Source of the DNA: Inquilinus limosus DSM 16000
GTDB taxonomy: Bacteria > Pseudomonadota > Alphaproteobacteria > DSM-16000 > Inquilinaceae
Direction of reading: 5' to 3'
DNA: 64,000 nt
NCBI RefSeq assembly: GCF_000423185.1
Contig: NZ_KE383986.1
Coordinates: 62,001 to 126,000, forward strand
The notes beneath the pieces are model-generated. The model ran no database searches, was not told the DNA's origin, and was given only the letters and a program-made list of their open reading frames with translations. A program made the position numbers and the translations under genes. Below, one piece after another: positions 63,698-64,000 of the stretch. The first letter of the stretch is position 1, and each line of letters opens with the position of its first letter.

Positions 63698-64000
63698 CTA
63701 TTCGGCAGGCGCCGCGACGCTGCGGCCGAGGACGAGACGCCGGGCCAGCCAGGCGGCGATCACCACGGCGGCCGAGGCCAGGCTGAGCACGATCTGCGAC
63801 CGGGTGTCGTCCTGGAATCCCATCGCCACCAGCACCGCGACCATGCCGGCGATGGTGAGGAGGGTGAGGGCGGGATACAGCCACATCTTCACCCGCAGCC
63901 GCTCCGGCGGCGTGCGCGGGCGCAGCACCAGCTGCGACACGGCGATCATCAGATAGACGAACAGGATGACCGCGCCGGAGGAGTTCAGCAGGAACAGGAA
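63698..64000 (-). CDS. APC family amino-acid permease (GABA permease-like), C-terminal fragment
   Basis: The frame is open to the right edge, so only about the last 100 residues are visible. They begin FLFLLNSSGAVILFVYLMIAVSQL and continue with RPRTPPERLRVKMWLYPALTLLTI and a final membrane helix. The NSSGA...FVYLxIAxSQ...ERLxxxMWLxPxL arrangement is typical of GabP/AnsP/CycA-type permeases. The ATG at 63949 is internal to the protein. Substrate not assignable from this part. Confidence 0.82.
   Translation of the reverse strand, partial: FLFLLNSSGAVILFVYLMIAVSQLVLRPRTPPERLRVKMWLYPALTLLTIAGMVAVLVAMGFQDDTRSQIVLSLASAAVVIAAWLARRLVLGRSVAAPAE

Overview
The window is one continuous stretch of high-GC (about 70% by eye) bacterial chromosome. 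The gene content points to an alphaproteobacterium, most likely a Rhodospirillales-type organism. Evidence: a circularly permuted two-piece tmRNA gene, a COQ9 homologue, a DUF2794 protein, the alphaproteobacterial form of SspB, BamB and a YfgM-like TPR protein upstream of der, ThyX, and an hflK-hflC-degP block. The genus is my guess only (Inquilinus/Azospirillaceae-like). Both edges cut genes: a FAD-linked oxidase at the left and an amino-acid permease at the right.

Layout. 1-7 kb: oxidase fragment, methyltransferase, NIPSNAP protein, the der-bamB-TPR operon (minus strand), DUF2794, an SDR, and a B3/4-domain protein divergent from an XRE-cupin regulator. 8-12 kb: gabD, gabT and a LysR regulator (GABA to succinate). 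12.2-14.6 kb: an RTX protein whose second half is strikingly AT-richer than its surroundings. 14.7-16.4 kb: MFS efflux protein, a clear SoxR box, soxR. 16.4-20.4 kb: a complete osmF-yehYXW-type osmoprotectant ABC operon with a palindromic operator candidate. 20.4-28.6 kb: accessory metabolism (GFA protein, GlxA-type regulator, Rv2258c-like methyltransferase, an isolated salicylyl-CoA 5-hydroxylase/oxidoreductase fusion, PLP enzyme plus RidA plus LysR). 28.6-37.6 kb: glutaminase, AAC(6')-like acetyltransferase, DUF2165 plus an orphan UgpC-type ATPase, an HpnL-like/CDP-alcohol phosphotransferase pair, bfd, nucleoside hydrolase, hydroxyacid-oxoacid transhydrogenase, alanine dehydrogenase. 37.8-45.3 kb: lactonase, rpsU, def, COQ9, sspB, tmRNA, an S8 protease with P-domain and RTX repeats, thyX. 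45.3-50.6 kb: a divergent pair of unrecognised proteins that share an N-terminal module; this is my main candidate for something undescribed. 50.6-64 kb: housekeeping block mrp, hflKC, degP, murJ, serB, miaA, ilvBNC and a permease fragment.

How the genes work together. ssrA and sspB lie in line on one strand and act in one pathway (tagging of stalled products and delivery to ClpXP). gabT, gabD, the transhydrogenase and the terminal GABA-permease-like fragment could all feed or use succinate semialdehyde. ilvB-ilvN-ilvC make the first two steps of branched-chain amino-acid synthesis. der-bamB-TPR links ribosome assembly with outer-membrane assembly. Intergenic spaces are seeded with at least four families of short palindromic repeats and one long hairpin element. 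After annotation no stretch above 300 bases lacks a gene. The larger gaps (5250-5480, 12067-12271, 31909-32156, 46543-46753) hold divergent or upstream regulatory sequence.
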